The position numbers and the translations under genes were made by a program. Shown piece after piece: positions 23,611 through 32,957 of a stretch of 37,800 bases of DNA (position 1 is the first letter of the stretch; the number at the start of each line of letters is the position of its first letter). The notes below the pieces were generated by a model. That model saw only the letters and a list, made by a program, of their open reading frames with translations. It searched no databases and was not told the DNA's origin. Source of the DNA: an uncultured Acidobacteriia bacterium (lineage in GTDB: Bacteria > Acidobacteriota > Terriglobia > Bryobacterales > Bryobacteraceae); the NCBI GenBank assembly GCA_903881085.1, contig CAIRSA010000261.1, positions 1-37,800 on the forward strand, read 5' to 3'.

Positions 23611-25476
23611 TCAATTTCGATTCACACTCAAATACACATCCAGTATTGCGACCGCCGCCGGAGTCACTCCAGGTACACGTGCCGCCTGTCCTAATGTCGT
23701 GGGCCTGACCCTGGTCAGCTTGCCGGAAATCTCGTGCGACAGGCCGGGAATCCCTTCATATACGAAATCCTCAGGAATCGCCCGACGACTACTGTTCTTC
23801 ATGTGCTCGATCTGGCGTTCTTGTTGGGCCATGTAGCCCTCATACTTCAATTCTGTTTCGACGGTGGTTAACAGCCCATGCTCTGGCGCTGCGCCGAGTT
23901 TGGCCTCAATCCAATCCTTCAGGATCTCGATCTTTGCTTCAGGCCGTTTCAACCAAACCGCGAGGGTGGGCCTATCATCGGCAACAACACCAGTCTGCGG
24001 GAAATCCGACGGGTTGGCCCGCGTAGCAGCAAGGGCTTCTCTCAACCGAATCTTCTGTTCCTGCTTGGTTTGATACTTCTTCCAGCGGTCGTCTGAGACA
24101 AGACCTGCGGCGCGCCCAAAAGGAGTCAACCGCTCGTCAGCATTGTCGATTCGGAGGTGCAGCCGGAATTCAGCGCGGGAGGTGAACATGCGATACGGCT
24201 CATCCGCACCCTTTGTAATTAGGTCGTCAATCAAGATGCCGGTGTAGCCCTGATTCCTACCGATAACCAGCGGTTCGCGGCCCATCACCTTCAATGACGC
24301 ATTGATCCCGGCAATCAACCCCTGGCACGCGGCCTCCTCATATCCTGAAGTGCCATTGATTTGGCCGGCAAGAAATAGCCCGGCAAGTTTCTTCACTTCA
24401 AGAGAATGGTGCAATTCGCGGGGGTCGACGGCGTCATATTCAATTGCATAGCCGGGGCGGATCATCTCCGCTTCTTCCAAACCAGGGACGGAAGCAACCA
24501 TAGCCTCTTGAACATCGATCGGCATACTTGTCGACATGCCGTTCACATAAACCTCGTTTGTGTCTAACCCTTCCGGCTCCAGGAAAATCTGGTGGCGAAG
24601 CTTATCCGGGAACTTCACCACCTTATCCTCTATAGAAGGACAATATCTTGGGCCCACACCTTCAATCTGACCACTGTATAGAGGGGACCTAGATATGCTC
24701 TCACGCAAGATGTGGTGAGTGAGTTCCGTAGTATAGGCAATATGGCATTGAATCTGCCTCCGATCGATGCGCTCCGTCAGGAAGGAGAACGGGGTCGGCA
24801 CGGCATCACCATCCTGGGCCTCAAAACGAGACCATTCGATGGTGCGGCCATCCAGCCGGGGAGGGGTGCCGGTTTTAAGACGCGTCCACCCGAGTTGCAG
24901 GGCGCGGAACTGGTCCGCCAGCAGATTCGACGAAGCCTCGCCATTACGACCGCAACTGTACGTGGTTTCCCCAACATGCGCCAAGCCGTTCAGGAATGTG
25001 CCGGTGGTGATGATGACAGGGCCGCAAACCACCTTGCGCCCGTCGCGCAGAATCACGCCGCCAACCACGCCGTCCTCAATTGCAAGCGACGCAACTTCGG
25101 CTTGCAGAATGCGAAGGTTTGGCTCTTGCTCCATCAACTGCTTCATGTGCACGCGATACTGTTTCTTATCGCACTGCGCGCGGGGGGACCAAACAGCCGG
25201 TCCGCGACTGGTGTTGAGCAAGCGGAATTGGATACCGACGGCGTCGGCCGCTTCGCCCATCACGCCACCAAGAGCGTCAATCTCGCGAACGAGGTGTCCT
25301 TTAGCAATTCCACCGATGGCCGGATTGCACGACATCTGGGCAATCAAGTCGGCGTTCATCGTGATCATGGCGGTCTTCAACCCCATGCGGGAGGCGGCGC
25401 GGGCGGCTTCACATCCGGCATGGCCGGCGCCGACTACAACAATGTCATACTTTAGGGAACGGGCTGAAACGATCAT
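23611..25476 (-). CDS. mnmG: tRNA uridine-5-carboxymethylaminomethyl modification enzyme MnmG
   Basis: The protein has the FAD-binding [16 protein letters not shown], the family signature [22 protein letters not shown], and a C-terminal tRNA-binding region ending [18 protein letters not shown]. With MnmE it builds cmnm5U/nm5U at the tRNA wobble position. I prefer the ATG at 25476 (621 residues) because homologues have only ~5-10 residues before the YD motif; an ATG at 25506 would add ten. The common neighbour rsmG is missing between mnmG and parA. It is divergent from purD across about 50 bp. Confidence 0.96.
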   Translation of the reverse strand: MIVSARSLKYDIVVVGAGHAGCEAARAASRMGLKTAMITMNADLIAQMSCNPAIGGIAKGHLVREIDALGGVMGEAADAVGIQFRLLNTSRGPAVWSPRAQCDKKQYRVHMKQLMEQEPNLRILQAEVASLAIEDGVVGGVILRDGRKVVCGPVIITTGTFLNGLAHVGETTYSCGRNGEASSNLLADQFRALQLGWTRLKTGTPPRLDGRTIEWSRFEAQDGDAVPTPFSFLTERIDRRQIQCHIAYTTELTHHILRESISRSPLYSGQIEGVGPRYCPSIEDKVVKFPDKLRHQIFLEPEGLDTNEVYVNGMSTSMPIDVQEAMVASVPGLEEAEMIRPGYAIEYDAVDPRELHHSLEVKKLAGLFLAGQINGTSGYEEAACQGLIAGINASLKVMGREPLVIGRNQGYTGILIDDLITKGADEPYRMFTSRAEFRLHLRIDNADERLTPFGRAAGLVSDDRWKKYQTKQEQKIRLREALAATRANPSDFPQTGVVADDRPTLAVWLKRPEAKIEILKDWIEAKLGAAPEHGLLTTVETELKYEGYMAQQERQIEHMKNSSRRAIPEDFVYEGIPGLSHEISGKLTRVRPTTLGQAARVPGVTPAAVAILDVYLSVNRN

Positions 25477-25528
25477 TGAAAATTTGATTGCCTTAGGCCC
25501 TACCATTCTAACGTCTGGAGAAAGCTCT

Positions 25529-26788
25529 GTGAAAGTTCTCGTTTTGGGCGGCGGCGGACGCGAGCACGCGCTCGCCTGGAAAATCGCTCAAAGTCCCCTG
25601 GTAGAAGAGGTCCATGCCGCGCCTGGAAACCCTGGCATTGCGCAGGTGGCAACATGCCATCCGAAGGCCGGTTCGAAGCCGGAAGATTACCTCGCGCTGG
25701 CGAAATCGCTGGAAATTGATTTGACAGTAGTGGGGCCGGAGGCTCCCTTGGTCGCGGGAGTCGTCGATGTATTTAGCACGGCTGGGCTGGCCATTGTCGG
25801 ACCCACTGCCGCAGCGGCACAGCTCGAAGGGAGCAAGGCTTTTTCAAAAGGGTTCATGGACCGCGCGGGGATTCCGACGGCGCGCTTCCTTGTCGTCGAT
25901 TCCCAAGCAGCGGCGCTTTCCGCGCTCGACAGTTTTTCGTATCCGGTAGTCCTCAAGGCCGATGGTCTGGCGGCGGGAAAAGGCGTCGTCATCGCCCAGG
26001 ATCGTGCAGAGGCAGAGGCCGCGGTGCGGTCCATTCTCTCTGGCGAAATCGCCGGGCAGGCGGGAGGGCGAATTGTGATCGAAGAATTCCTGGTGGGTGA
26101 AGAGGTGAGCTTCATCGTACTGAGCGACGGCAAGGACTTTGTCGCAATGGAACCGAGCCAAGATCACAAAGCAATTTTCGACGGCGACAAAGGACCGAAC
26201 ACGGGTGGCATGGGCGCATACTGCGCGTCGGGCATCATCACTCCGGAGCAGGCACAACAAGTCATCGAAACCGTGATTCAACCAACCATCCGGCACATGG
26301 AGGCAGAGGGAACGCCGTTCACCGGGTTCCTCTACGCGGGATTGATGATGACTGCGGCGGGTCCGAAAGTTCTGGAGTTTAACGCACGCCTGGGCGATCC
26401 CGAAACACAGGTGATCATGCATCGCATGGACAGCGATTTTGTTCCGGCGTTGCTCGCGTCTGCCACTGGAAAACTCGCCGGGCACACGCTGCAATGGAAG
26501 CCCGAGCCTTCGGTATGCGTCGTGCTTGCGGCGAGCGGGTATCCGGGCGCGATCAGAACGGGCGACGAGATCTTGGGACTGGAAAACGCGGAGACCGTCT
26601 TCCAGGCCGGAACGAAAATTGTAGACGGAAAACTGGTGACGGCAGGCGGCCGTGTGCTGGCGGTGACGGCTCGCGGAGCGAAATTGCGGGATGCCAAGGA
26701 CGCTGCCTATCGAGATGGGGAAAACATCTTTTTTAGGGATATGCAATTTCGAAAAGATATTGGGCACAAAGGACTCAACCGCTGCTAA
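25529..26788 (+). CDS. purD: phosphoribosylamine-glycine ligase
   Basis: The start is the GTG at 25529, following GGAG; the longer frame upstream is antisense to mnmG and is rejected. The 419-residue protein starts [19 protein letters not shown], has the ATP-grasp [18 protein letters not shown], then [24 protein letters not shown], and a C-terminal [13 protein letters not shown] block. It makes glycinamide ribonucleotide in purine synthesis, using ATP. The gene stands alone, followed by tRNA-Arg. Confidence 0.96.
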   Translation: MKVLVLGGGGREHALAWKIAQSPLVEEVHAAPGNPGIAQVATCHPKAGSKPEDYLALAKSLEIDLTVVGPEAPLVAGVVDVFSTAGLAIVGPTAAAAQLEGSKAFSKGFMDRAGIPTARFLVVDSQAAALSALDSFSYPVVLKADGLAAGKGVVIAQDRAEAEAAVRSILSGEIAGQAGGRIVIEEFLVGEEVSFIVLSDGKDFVAMEPSQDHKAIFDGDKGPNTGGMGAYCASGIITPEQAQQVIETVIQPTIRHMEAEGTPFTGFLYAGLMMTAAGPKVLEFNARLGDPETQVIMHRMDSDFVPALLASATGKLAGHTLQWKPEPSVCVVLAASGYPGAIRTGDEILGLENAETVFQAGTKIVDGKLVTAGGRVLAVTARGAKLRDAKDAAYRDGENIFFRDMQFRKDIGHKGLNRC

Positions 26789-26802
26789 AATAAATTCAAT
26801 GC

Positions 26803-26879
26803 GGGGACGTAGCTCAGTTGGATAGAGCGGTCGCCTCCTAAGCGACAGGTCGGCAGTTCGAATCTGCCCGTCCCTACCA
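26803..26879 (+). tRNA. tRNA-Arg (CCT)
   Basis: Acceptor GGGGACG pairs with CGTCCCT (one G-T), anticodon arm GTCGC-CTCCTAA-GCGAC gives anticodon CCT, T arm GGCAG-TTCGAAT-CTGCC, and CCA is encoded. The ECF sigma gene begins only 20 bases later. Confidence 0.95.
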
Positions 26880-26898
26880 TTGTTTTGCAGCGGGTACC

Positions 26899-27483
26899 GT
26901 GGTAACGATAAATTCAAGTCCGGAACACCCACAGGCCGACGTCACGCAACTGCTGGGCGCTATGCAGAAGCGCGACCCGCTCGCGAGTGACCAGCTTTTT
27001 TCCATTGTTTACAACGAGTTACGGAAACTAGCGGCAAGCTACATGCGGCGTGAGCGGGCCGGACATACGCTGCAAGCCACCGCACTGGTCCACGAGGCTT
27101 ACATGCAACTCGTTGACCAGACACGAGTTAACTGGCACAACCGGGCTCACTTCTTTGGCGTCGCAGCGCAGCTGATGCGGCGCATCCTGGTGGACTACGC
27201 ACGTAGCGCCCATGCCGCCAAGCGGGGCGGGGAAGCGTCAAAGCTATCACTTGAAGAGGCCATCGGCCTGACGGACAAAAACGAAGTGGCGTTCGATGAA
27301 ATCGACGAAGCCCTCACACGCCTCGCGGCTCTTGATCCACAACAAAGCCGCATCGTGGAACTGCGGTTCTTCGGCGGCCTGACCGTTGACGAAGCAGCCG
27401 AGGTGATCGGCACTTCCCCCTCCACTGTAGAACGCGAATGGCGCATGGCCAAAGCCTGGCTCCATAAGCAACTCTGCTCCTAA
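26899..27483 (+). CDS. ECF RNA polymerase sigma factor, TIGR02999-like
   Basis: The 194-residue protein, from a GTG start, carries sigma region 2 (~20-95, with LFSIVYNELRKLAASYMRRE and ALVHEAYMQLVDQ) and region 4 (~137-190, with LRFFGGLTVDEAAEVIGTS...VEREWRMAKAWL). HNRAHFFGVAAQLMRRILVDYAR is a hallmark of the TIGR02999 group, expanded in Acidobacteria and Planctomycetes and often beside kinase genes, as here. It probably drives transcription under control of the adjacent kinase, but this is inferred from the neighbourhood. There is no anti-sigma factor gene nearby. Confidence 0.93.
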   Translation: MVTINSSPEHPQADVTQLLGAMQKRDPLASDQLFSIVYNELRKLAASYMRRERAGHTLQATALVHEAYMQLVDQTRVNWHNRAHFFGVAAQLMRRILVDYARSAHAAKRGGEASKLSLEEAIGLTDKNEVAFDEIDEALTRLAALDPQQSRIVELRFFGGLTVDEAAEVIGTSPSTVEREWRMAKAWLHKQLCS

Positions 27484-27502
27484 CTTTTTTTCCAAAAAAG
27501 TT
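27482..27502. repeat. AT-rich hairpin just after the sigma gene
   Basis: AACTTTTTT and AAAAAAGTT form a perfect 9-bp stem with loop TCC, overlapping the stop codon of the sigma gene. It is too AT-rich for a typical terminator stem but may slow polymerase. Confidence 0.5.
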
Positions 27503-27537
27503 GATACCTTTTTCCCGCCATCTACGCGTTAGTTAGT

Positions 27538-27595
27538 GGAGGGCGACTTAGGGCAGTCTAATCGGAGGAACTGCCCTAACGGAGGGTCGCCCCTC
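27538..27595. other. nested hairpin in the sigma-kinase leader
   Basis: A perfect 10-bp stem (27548-27557 with 27570-27579) sits inside an outer stem GGGCGAC/GTCGCCC (27541-27547 with 27586-27592). It resembles a structured leader or small RNA more than a coding sequence. The class is unknown. Confidence 0.5.
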
Positions 27596-27612
27596 AACCT
27601 CATCCAAGAGAA

Positions 27613-27662
27613 TTGCGAGGCCGTACGAGCAGCCATTAGAGCTGTGGCCTCGCAACATTTTT
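27613..27662 (+). terminator. probable Rho-independent terminator or attenuator
   Basis: TTGCGAGGCC (27613-27622) and GGCCTCGCAA (27646-27655) form a perfect 10-bp GC-rich stem followed by a T5 tract at 27658-27662. It lies about 40 bases before the GTG of the TPR kinase. It may separate the sigma and kinase transcripts or attenuate read-through. Confidence 0.6.
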
Positions 27663-27702
27663 GCATTCCTCGCCCAAATCTCGGGTATTCTTTCTTATAG
27701 CC

Positions 27703-30501
27703 GTGACTCCCGAACGCTACAGCCAAATCAAGAACATCTTCCATGCCGTGCTAGACAAGCCACATGCGCAACGATCGGCCTATCTCGCATACCTTTGCCA
27801 GACGGACGTCGAGTTGCAGGCGGAGGTGCAGGAACTGCTGAACTCCGACGAAAACTCCAAGACCTTCCTCGAAAGCCCAGCCATCACACCCGTGGCGCAA
27901 ATACTCGACACTCCGGCAAAGTTTGAAGCGCTGCCTCGCCACATCGGACCGTATCAAGTACTGAGCATTCTTGGGTCGGGTGGAATGGGTACGGTTTGCC
28001 TGGCCATACGTGCCGATGACCATTACAAAAAGCGGGTCGCCATCAAGCTAATCCGGCAGGGGCTGGAAACCGAAAATATAGTCGAACGCTTCCGCCGGGA
28101 ACGGCAGATTGTCGCCTCTCTGGAACACCCTAACATCGCGCAGTTGCTGGATGGCGGGGCGACTGCCGATGGACGTCCGTATTTGGTGATGGAGTATGTC
28201 GAAGGAATACCGATTGACGAATACTGCGACAAACACAAACTGCCGGTGGCGGAGCGAATCCAGTTGTTCCGTACAGTCTGCGCGGCGGTCGACTATGCGC
28301 ACAAAAATCTGGTAGTGCACCGCGACATTAAGCCGGGCAATATTCTGGTGCGGGAAGACGGCACGGTGAAGCTGCTGGATTTCGGAATCGCCAAGCTGCT
28401 GACGCCGGAAGGCGTGCAAAAAGACTTCACGCGAACGGCGACATCGATGCGGCTGATGACGCCGCAGTATGCCAGTCCGGAACAGGTGACCGGAGACACT
28501 ATCACGACAACCAGCGATGTTTATCTGCTCGGCATCGTGTTGTATGAGTTGCTAACCGGCCACAGGCCTTATCAACTAAAAGACGGTGTGACGCTGGAAG
28601 TGGCGCGTGTGATCGCCAATCAGGAACCGGAGCGGCCAAGTACCGCCATCAGCCGGGTGGTGGAAACGCCGAGCCAAGACGGAGCGACGCACATCACGCT
28701 AAGCCCGGAAATTGTCAGCCTGACGCGCGGAGCAAATCCTAAATTATTGCGGCGCCGCCTGGAGGGCGATCTCGACTCTATACTTTTGAAAGCGCTGAAA
28801 CGCAAGCCGCAGGACCGGTATGGATCGGCACAGCAACTGTCAGACGATCTGCGCCGGCATCTGGAATCTGAACCGGTGACTGCACGACCGCGGACGGCTG
28901 GATATCTTGTTTCAAAATTTGCGACGAAGAATCGAGCGATGGCGGTTTCAACGTGCGCGGTGTTAGCGGTGTTGTTGACAGCCGTCGTTATCACATCCTG
29001 GCAGGCGCGGGTGGCAAGCGAACAAAGAGCAATTGCACAAAGAAGATTCGATCAGGTGCGCAAGGTGGCGAAGTCATTTCTATTTGAAGTGCACGATGCC
29101 ATCGCACCGGTTGCGGGCACGACATCGGCGCGAAAACTTCTGGTGTCGAAGGCGGTAGAGTATTTGAACGGTTTGTCACAGGAGATTTCCAACGACAACG
29201 GATTGAAACGCGAACTCGCCACGGCATACCAGCGGGTGGGCGACCTGCAGGGGAACCCGAATAGCGCCAATGTCGGAGACACCTCGGGTGCGCTTGCGTC
29301 ATATCGCAAAGCGCTGACTCTGGGCGAAGAATTGGTGGCCGCCAATCCTGGCGATGCCGCGGACAAAACTTCGCTCGCCCGCACGCATGAGGCGATGGGT
29401 GACATGCTTGTCACTTTGGGAGCGCCGAGCACGGCCGTGATGGAATACCAAAAGGCACTGGCGCTTTGCGAAGAAGCACACGTATCCGGTGCGCAGTTGG
29501 TGAACAGCCTGCAAAACCTAGCGGGCATATTACCGATGAGCGGTAAGACCAATGAGGCCGTCACACTGGCGAAACGAGGGGCGGAGATTGCATCGGCCTC
29601 GGGCGATGCGCGGCTGGCGGCGATCGGTCTGAACAGGCTGGGAGAAACTCTGGAGAAAGCGGGGAACCTGAACGGCGCGCTGACCGCACACCAACAGGCG
29701 CTGGCCATGACGCAAAAGACTGCACGAACCGATCCGGCGAATCTGCAGGCACAACGCGACAGTTCGTACATCTACGAAGATCTGGGCGGAGTCCAGCGGA
29801 AACTTGGTCAAACAGAGCAAGCGAAGGATGCTTTTCACCACGCGATATCCATCCGGCAGGAAATGGCGGCAATGGATCCAATGAATATCCAGGCGCAGCG
29901 CGATCTGGCCTTCGCTTATCAGCGAGAGGGCTCGCCGGAGCAAACCCATCTGGCCTTCAAGATATTCGAAACTCTGGCGAGCAAAGACCCTGGGAATTTT
30001 CTTGCCCGGCGTGATCTGGCTCTGGCATATGATCGTGCCGGCACGATGCAGGCCGGCGCTGGCCAGTTCCTTCCGGCAATTGGTAGCTATCAAAAACTGT
30101 TGGAGATTGCCTCCGATTGGCGAGCCCGCGATGAGCAGAACCTTTTTGCGAGCCAGATGGTGGCAACCGCCCACATCAAATTAGCGGAGGCGTTCGGACG
30201 CATTGCACAGAATGACAAAGCACTGAGCAACGCACAGAATGCCAGATCGATTTTCGAACAGATCCGCGCCAAGGACGCGGCGAATACGGAATTTGTGAGA
30301 GGCCTTGCCATCGCGGATCTCGCGTTGGCAAACGCGCTAATGATGAGCGCTCGTTGGCAGGAAGCGCAAACCACACTCGCAGAGGGCAACAGCCTGGTGG
30401 AGAACCTGCGTAAGCAAAACCTCCTGCCTGGCCAAGATGCGCAATTGGTACAGGAATTCAAGGAAGCTCAAAACCGCTGCAGCCGCAGAGTAATGCGCTA
30501 A
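27703..30501 (+). CDS. Ser/Thr protein kinase with TPR repeats
   Basis: The start chosen is the GTG at 27703 (MTPERYSQIKNIFHAVLDKP), which fits the usual N-terminus of acidobacterial kinases; an upstream TTG lies within the terminator. The 932-residue protein has an N-terminal helical segment, then a kinase domain (~80-360) with GSGGMGTVCLA, VAIK (K115), HRDIKPGN (206-213), DFG (226-228) and YASPEQ. A membrane helix follows (~412-433), then ~480 residues of TPR-like helices. Neighbour to an ECF sigma factor, so likely part of the same signalling unit. All catalytic residues are present. Confidence 0.93.
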   Translation: MTPERYSQIKNIFHAVLDKPHAQRSAYLAYLCQTDVELQAEVQELLNSDENSKTFLESPAITPVAQILDTPAKFEALPRHIGPYQVLSILGSGGMGTVCLAIRADDHYKKRVAIKLIRQGLETENIVERFRRERQIVASLEHPNIAQLLDGGATADGRPYLVMEYVEGIPIDEYCDKHKLPVAERIQLFRTVCAAVDYAHKNLVVHRDIKPGNILVREDGTVKLLDFGIAKLLTPEGVQKDFTRTATSMRLMTPQYASPEQVTGDTITTTSDVYLLGIVLYELLTGHRPYQLKDGVTLEVARVIANQEPERPSTAISRVVETPSQDGATHITLSPEIVSLTRGANPKLLRRRLEGDLDSILLKALKRKPQDRYGSAQQLSDDLRRHLESEPVTARPRTAGYLVSKFATKNRAMAVSTCAVLAVLLTAVVITSWQARVASEQRAIAQRRFDQVRKVAKSFLFEVHDAIAPVAGTTSARKLLVSKAVEYLNGLSQEISNDNGLKRELATAYQRVGDLQGNPNSANVGDTSGALASYRKALTLGEELVAANPGDAADKTSLARTHEAMGDMLVTLGAPSTAVMEYQKALALCEEAHVSGAQLVNSLQNLAGILPMSGKTNEAVTLAKRGAEIASASGDARLAAIGLNRLGETLEKAGNLNGALTAHQQALAMTQKTARTDPANLQAQRDSSYIYEDLGGVQRKLGQTEQAKDAFHHAISIRQEMAAMDPMNIQAQRDLAFAYQREGSPEQTHLAFKIFETLASKDPGNFLARRDLALAYDRAGTMQAGAGQFLPAIGSYQKLLEIASDWRARDEQNLFASQMVATAHIKLAEAFGRIAQNDKALSNAQNARSIFEQIRAKDAANTEFVRGLAIADLALANALMMSARWQEAQTTLAEGNSLVENLRKQNLLPGQDAQLVQEFKEAQNRCSRRVMR

Positions 30502-30563
30502 CTGCCTGTGGCAGAGTTTCAAAAGCCCAAATCCCGGAGGCGAAACCTACTGCGCCACCAACT

Positions 30564-30735
30564 TCAGACATCCTGACCTCAAAGGAAAATAGCAGGAACC
30601 AAAACCGCTTACTAACGTGCGCGGCTCGGTTAGCGGTTCTCGGCTGACGACCGAGCCGCGCACGTTAGTAAGCGGTTCTTCGGTATCAATTGAATTTCCA
30701 TTTTCCAGCCAATCCCCCGTCGAGGTGTGATGCAG
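30564..30735. repeat. long-stem hairpin repeat, copy 1
   Basis: A perfect 28-bp stem (30603-30630 with 30650-30677) surrounds a 19-base loop and is flanked by sequence shared with copy 2. The left end, CAGACATCCTGACCTC, is the same as in copy 2; the right end is degenerate. The gap 30502-30770 holds nothing else that I can support: short frames encoding LTNVRGS are translations of the repeat. Confidence 0.85.
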
Positions 30736-30770
30736 CAAAGAATGCGCCACATTGCAGTCAACACAGGCTG

Positions 30771-31541
30771 TTAAGTGCGATTGTGGATACGTCCAGAGGT
30801 ATCGACAACCATCCATTGCCGGCCGACCCTGGCATAAGCTCGGCCATTTTCGAAGCAGTGAACTTCATTGAACTCAGGAGCGGCAAGCCACGTTCCATCC
30901 CTGCGGATGAAGCCGCACTTTCCATTAAACTTTACACCGGCGTAGCCCTCGCTGAAATACTCAGCGGATTCAAATCGTGGTTTAATGATGAACGATCCAC
31001 TTCGATTGATATAACCATACTTCGAAGCCTGACTGACCGCGGCTAATCCTTCTGAAAAGACATCGGCAGCTTCGAACCGTGGCTCAATGGCGAAGTTTCC
31101 TGCGGAGTCTATGTAGCCAAATTCATAGTTATATTCGACGGCAGCCAACCCTTCAGAAAACTCCCCGGCACTATCAAATCGCGCATCAATCACCAGCAAC
31201 CCCGCCTCCGTGGCATATCCCCACCTGCCATCCACGGAAACAGGCCTAAGCGTTAAACTCTGGCGACCATTTGCCCTGGCGGATGTAGAACTTGCTTGGT
31301 AGGGTTGTTCCTCGACGGCAACACCTAGACGTAGCAATGAGTCCAAATGGTGAAAGGCTTCGTTCAGATTCTGCGTACGCTTCTGGCACTTCTCCTGCAA
31401 CCTCACATCATGCGAAAACCTGTCGGGGTGCCAGATCTTGACCAGGTCGCGATAGGCCTTTTTGATTTCTGCGTATGGTGTGCTCTGGTCTATTTCCAAT
31501 ACCTGATAACACCAACTGAGTTCGTGGGTCTTCATTCTCAC
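30771..31541 (-). CDS. J-domain protein with WG repeats
   Basis: Residues ~8-65 form a J domain: WCYQVLEIDQSTPYAEIKKAY and an intact HPD motif (KIWHPDRF). Residues ~95-250 contain about five WG/KWG-type repeats (RWGYATEAGLLVIDARFDSA, FGYIDSAGNFAIEPRFEAA, YGYINRSGSFIIKPRFESA, CGFIRRDGTW). The HPD should stimulate a DnaK-type Hsp70, while the WG repeats probably bind a partner protein. There is no signal peptide. The start is a GTG at 31541 or an ATG at 31535. This combination is uncommon. Confidence 0.87.
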   Translation of the reverse strand: MRMKTHELSWCYQVLEIDQSTPYAEIKKAYRDLVKIWHPDRFSHDVRLQEKCQKRTQNLNEAFHHLDSLLRLGVAVEEQPYQASSTSARANGRQSLTLRPVSVDGRWGYATEAGLLVIDARFDSAGEFSEGLAAVEYNYEFGYIDSAGNFAIEPRFEAADVFSEGLAAVSQASKYGYINRSGSFIIKPRFESAEYFSEGYAGVKFNGKCGFIRRDGTWLAAPEFNEVHCFENGRAYARVGRQWMVVDTSGRIHNRT

Positions 31542-31571
31542 TGATGCATATCGGCAAGAAACGGCCGAGTC

Positions 31572-32585
31572 TCAGGCTGTTTGCACAATCGTTTCCTGGC
31601 TGGCGAGGACTCTCGCCACCGGCTTCGAGCGCATCAACCTGGCACTGGCCCGAACCTCTTCCATCAGCTCTTCGGCCAACCTTGGATCCGCGCGCAACTC
31701 ACTTCTCGTCAATGCATTTCCGCGGTAGGAAAAGTCGCCGCGTGAGGATTCGACAACGCCATGAGACGCCGCAATTTCAAGCAGTTCCATTTCCTTGGAA
31801 AAACCTTCGCCGTGAATCAATGGCGCAATTGCCGAGCGGTTTGCGGAGGCGACTCTGTTCTTGATCACACGCATCTCCACCCTGCCTCCAATCGCTGTCC
31901 CATGCTCAAACACCGGTTCGAGCTTGGATAATTGCATACGAACGGAAGCATAAAACCTCAGTGGCCTACCGCCTGCGGTTGTATCCGGGTCTCCCGTGGT
32001 TTCATAGGAACGCCGTCGAATCTGGTTTGTGAAGAGCACACATGCGCCCATTCGAAACGTGACTAGCTCCAGACGGCGCAGCCCTTTTCCGAGCATCTGT
32101 TCGATGTCGTCAAAATAGTCCTCACCCATTTCGCCGGCCAGTTCGCTCTCCGGGACTAATGCGGCAACGGAATCCACGACAACCAACCCGACCAGTCCGG
32201 TCTCTACCAACGACAAGGCCACACTCAGCGCCTGTTCGCCGCAATCCGGTTTAGACATAATCAATTCTTCCACTTGCACGCCTAACTTGCCTGCATAGCG
32301 CAGATCCAAAGCATGCTCGGCATCGATGAACGCCGCAGCCGCGCCTTCCTTCTGGGCGCTGGCCACAACTTGTAAAGCCAGGGTCGTTTTGCCGCACGAC
32401 GCCGGCCCAAAGACCTCAGAAATCCGTCCTCGCGGAACACCGCCTACTCCGATTGCCTTATCAAAACCATACGACCCGGTTGAAATTCCCTTCGCCGGCA
32501 ATACGTTCCGAATGCCCGACTGACCTGCCCCGTTAACTACGGACCAGGCGATTTTACGTTGCCGCTCTTGCTCACGAATGCGCAC
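31572..32585 (-). CDS. recA: divergent RecA recombinase
   Basis: The GTG at 32585 is chosen because GGAGGT stands six bases upstream and upstream codons run into repeats; the product is 337 residues. RecA hallmarks: ISTGSYGFDKAIGVGGVPRGRI, Walker A GPASCGKT, AFIDAEHALD, KPDCGEQAL, VVVDSVAALVP, TNQIRRRS and DTTAGGRPLRFYASVRMQ, then a RecA-like C-terminus with a GEGFSKE and YRGNA block. The usual SHVGLQARLMSQALRKL is replaced by EDYFDDIEQMLGKGLRRL. It is clearly RecA, but unusually divergent in the L1 region, and may be a second copy. Confidence 0.9.
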   Translation of the reverse strand: MRIREQERQRKIAWSVVNGAGQSGIRNVLPAKGISTGSYGFDKAIGVGGVPRGRISEVFGPASCGKTTLALQVVASAQKEGAAAAFIDAEHALDLRYAGKLGVQVEELIMSKPDCGEQALSVALSLVETGLVGLVVVDSVAALVPESELAGEMGEDYFDDIEQMLGKGLRRLELVTFRMGACVLFTNQIRRRSYETTGDPDTTAGGRPLRFYASVRMQLSKLEPVFEHGTAIGGRVEMRVIKNRVASANRSAIAPLIHGEGFSKEMELLEIAASHGVVESSRGDFSYRGNALTRSELRADPRLAEELMEEVRASARLMRSKPVARVLASQETIVQTA

Positions 32586-32710
32586 GAACAGACCTCCGTC
32601 CAGGACTACATTGTCACTTGTCGAAGGCAAATTGAGTTCTGAGATTATCCCTAAGGCTATACCACCAGGGGTACGTAGGTGCCGCACAAAAACTTTGCCG
32701 CGCTCGAGGT

Positions 32711-32735
32711 GGCGCAGGCACTTTTGCCTGCCGCC
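32711..32735. repeat. short hairpin upstream of recA
   Basis: GCAGGCA (32714-32720) and TGCCTGC (32725-32731) form a 7-bp stem with a 4-base loop, extended by GGC/GCC with one bulge. It is REP-like and lies between the repeat and the recA start. Confidence 0.5.
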
Positions 32736-32754
32736 CCAGCACTCGTGCCAAGTC

Positions 32755-32930
32755 TCAGACATCCTGACCTCGAAGGAAAATAGCATGAGCCAAAACCGCT
32801 TACTAACGTGCGCGGCTCGGTTAGCGGTTGCCTGCTGCTCACCGAGCCGCGCACGTTATTAAGCGGTACTTCAGGCTCAATTGAATTTCCCTTTTCCGGC
32901 CCAAGTCCCCGTCGAGGCCAGGATGTCTGA
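32755..32930. mobile_element. long-stem hairpin repeat, copy 2 (MITE-like)
   Basis: The ends CAGACATCCTGACCTC (32756-32771) and GAGGCCAGGATGTCTG (32914-32929) are inverted repeats with one mismatch in 16. A 27-bp stem (32795-32821 with 32841-32867, one mismatch) lies inside. The central sequence is shared with copy 1. It encodes nothing and I see no clear target duplication. It fills the gap between the 5' end of recA and the MFS gene. Confidence 0.8.
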
Positions 32931-32957
32931 TTTTGGTGTGGTCGCTTAGTAGACAGC

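Noticed and set aside
24712..25528. Plus-strand frames opposite mnmG, including an N-terminal extension of purD
   Set aside because: Antisense to a confidently identified gene; PurD homologues start at the GTG at 25529.
30780..30792. DnaA box-like TGTGGATAC
   Set aside because: Single, off by one base, and inside the WG-repeat gene.
32586..32786. Longer recA start at the ATG at 32786
   Set aside because: It would add residues read from the repeat and a REP-like hairpin; the GTG at 32585 has a well-placed GGAGGT.
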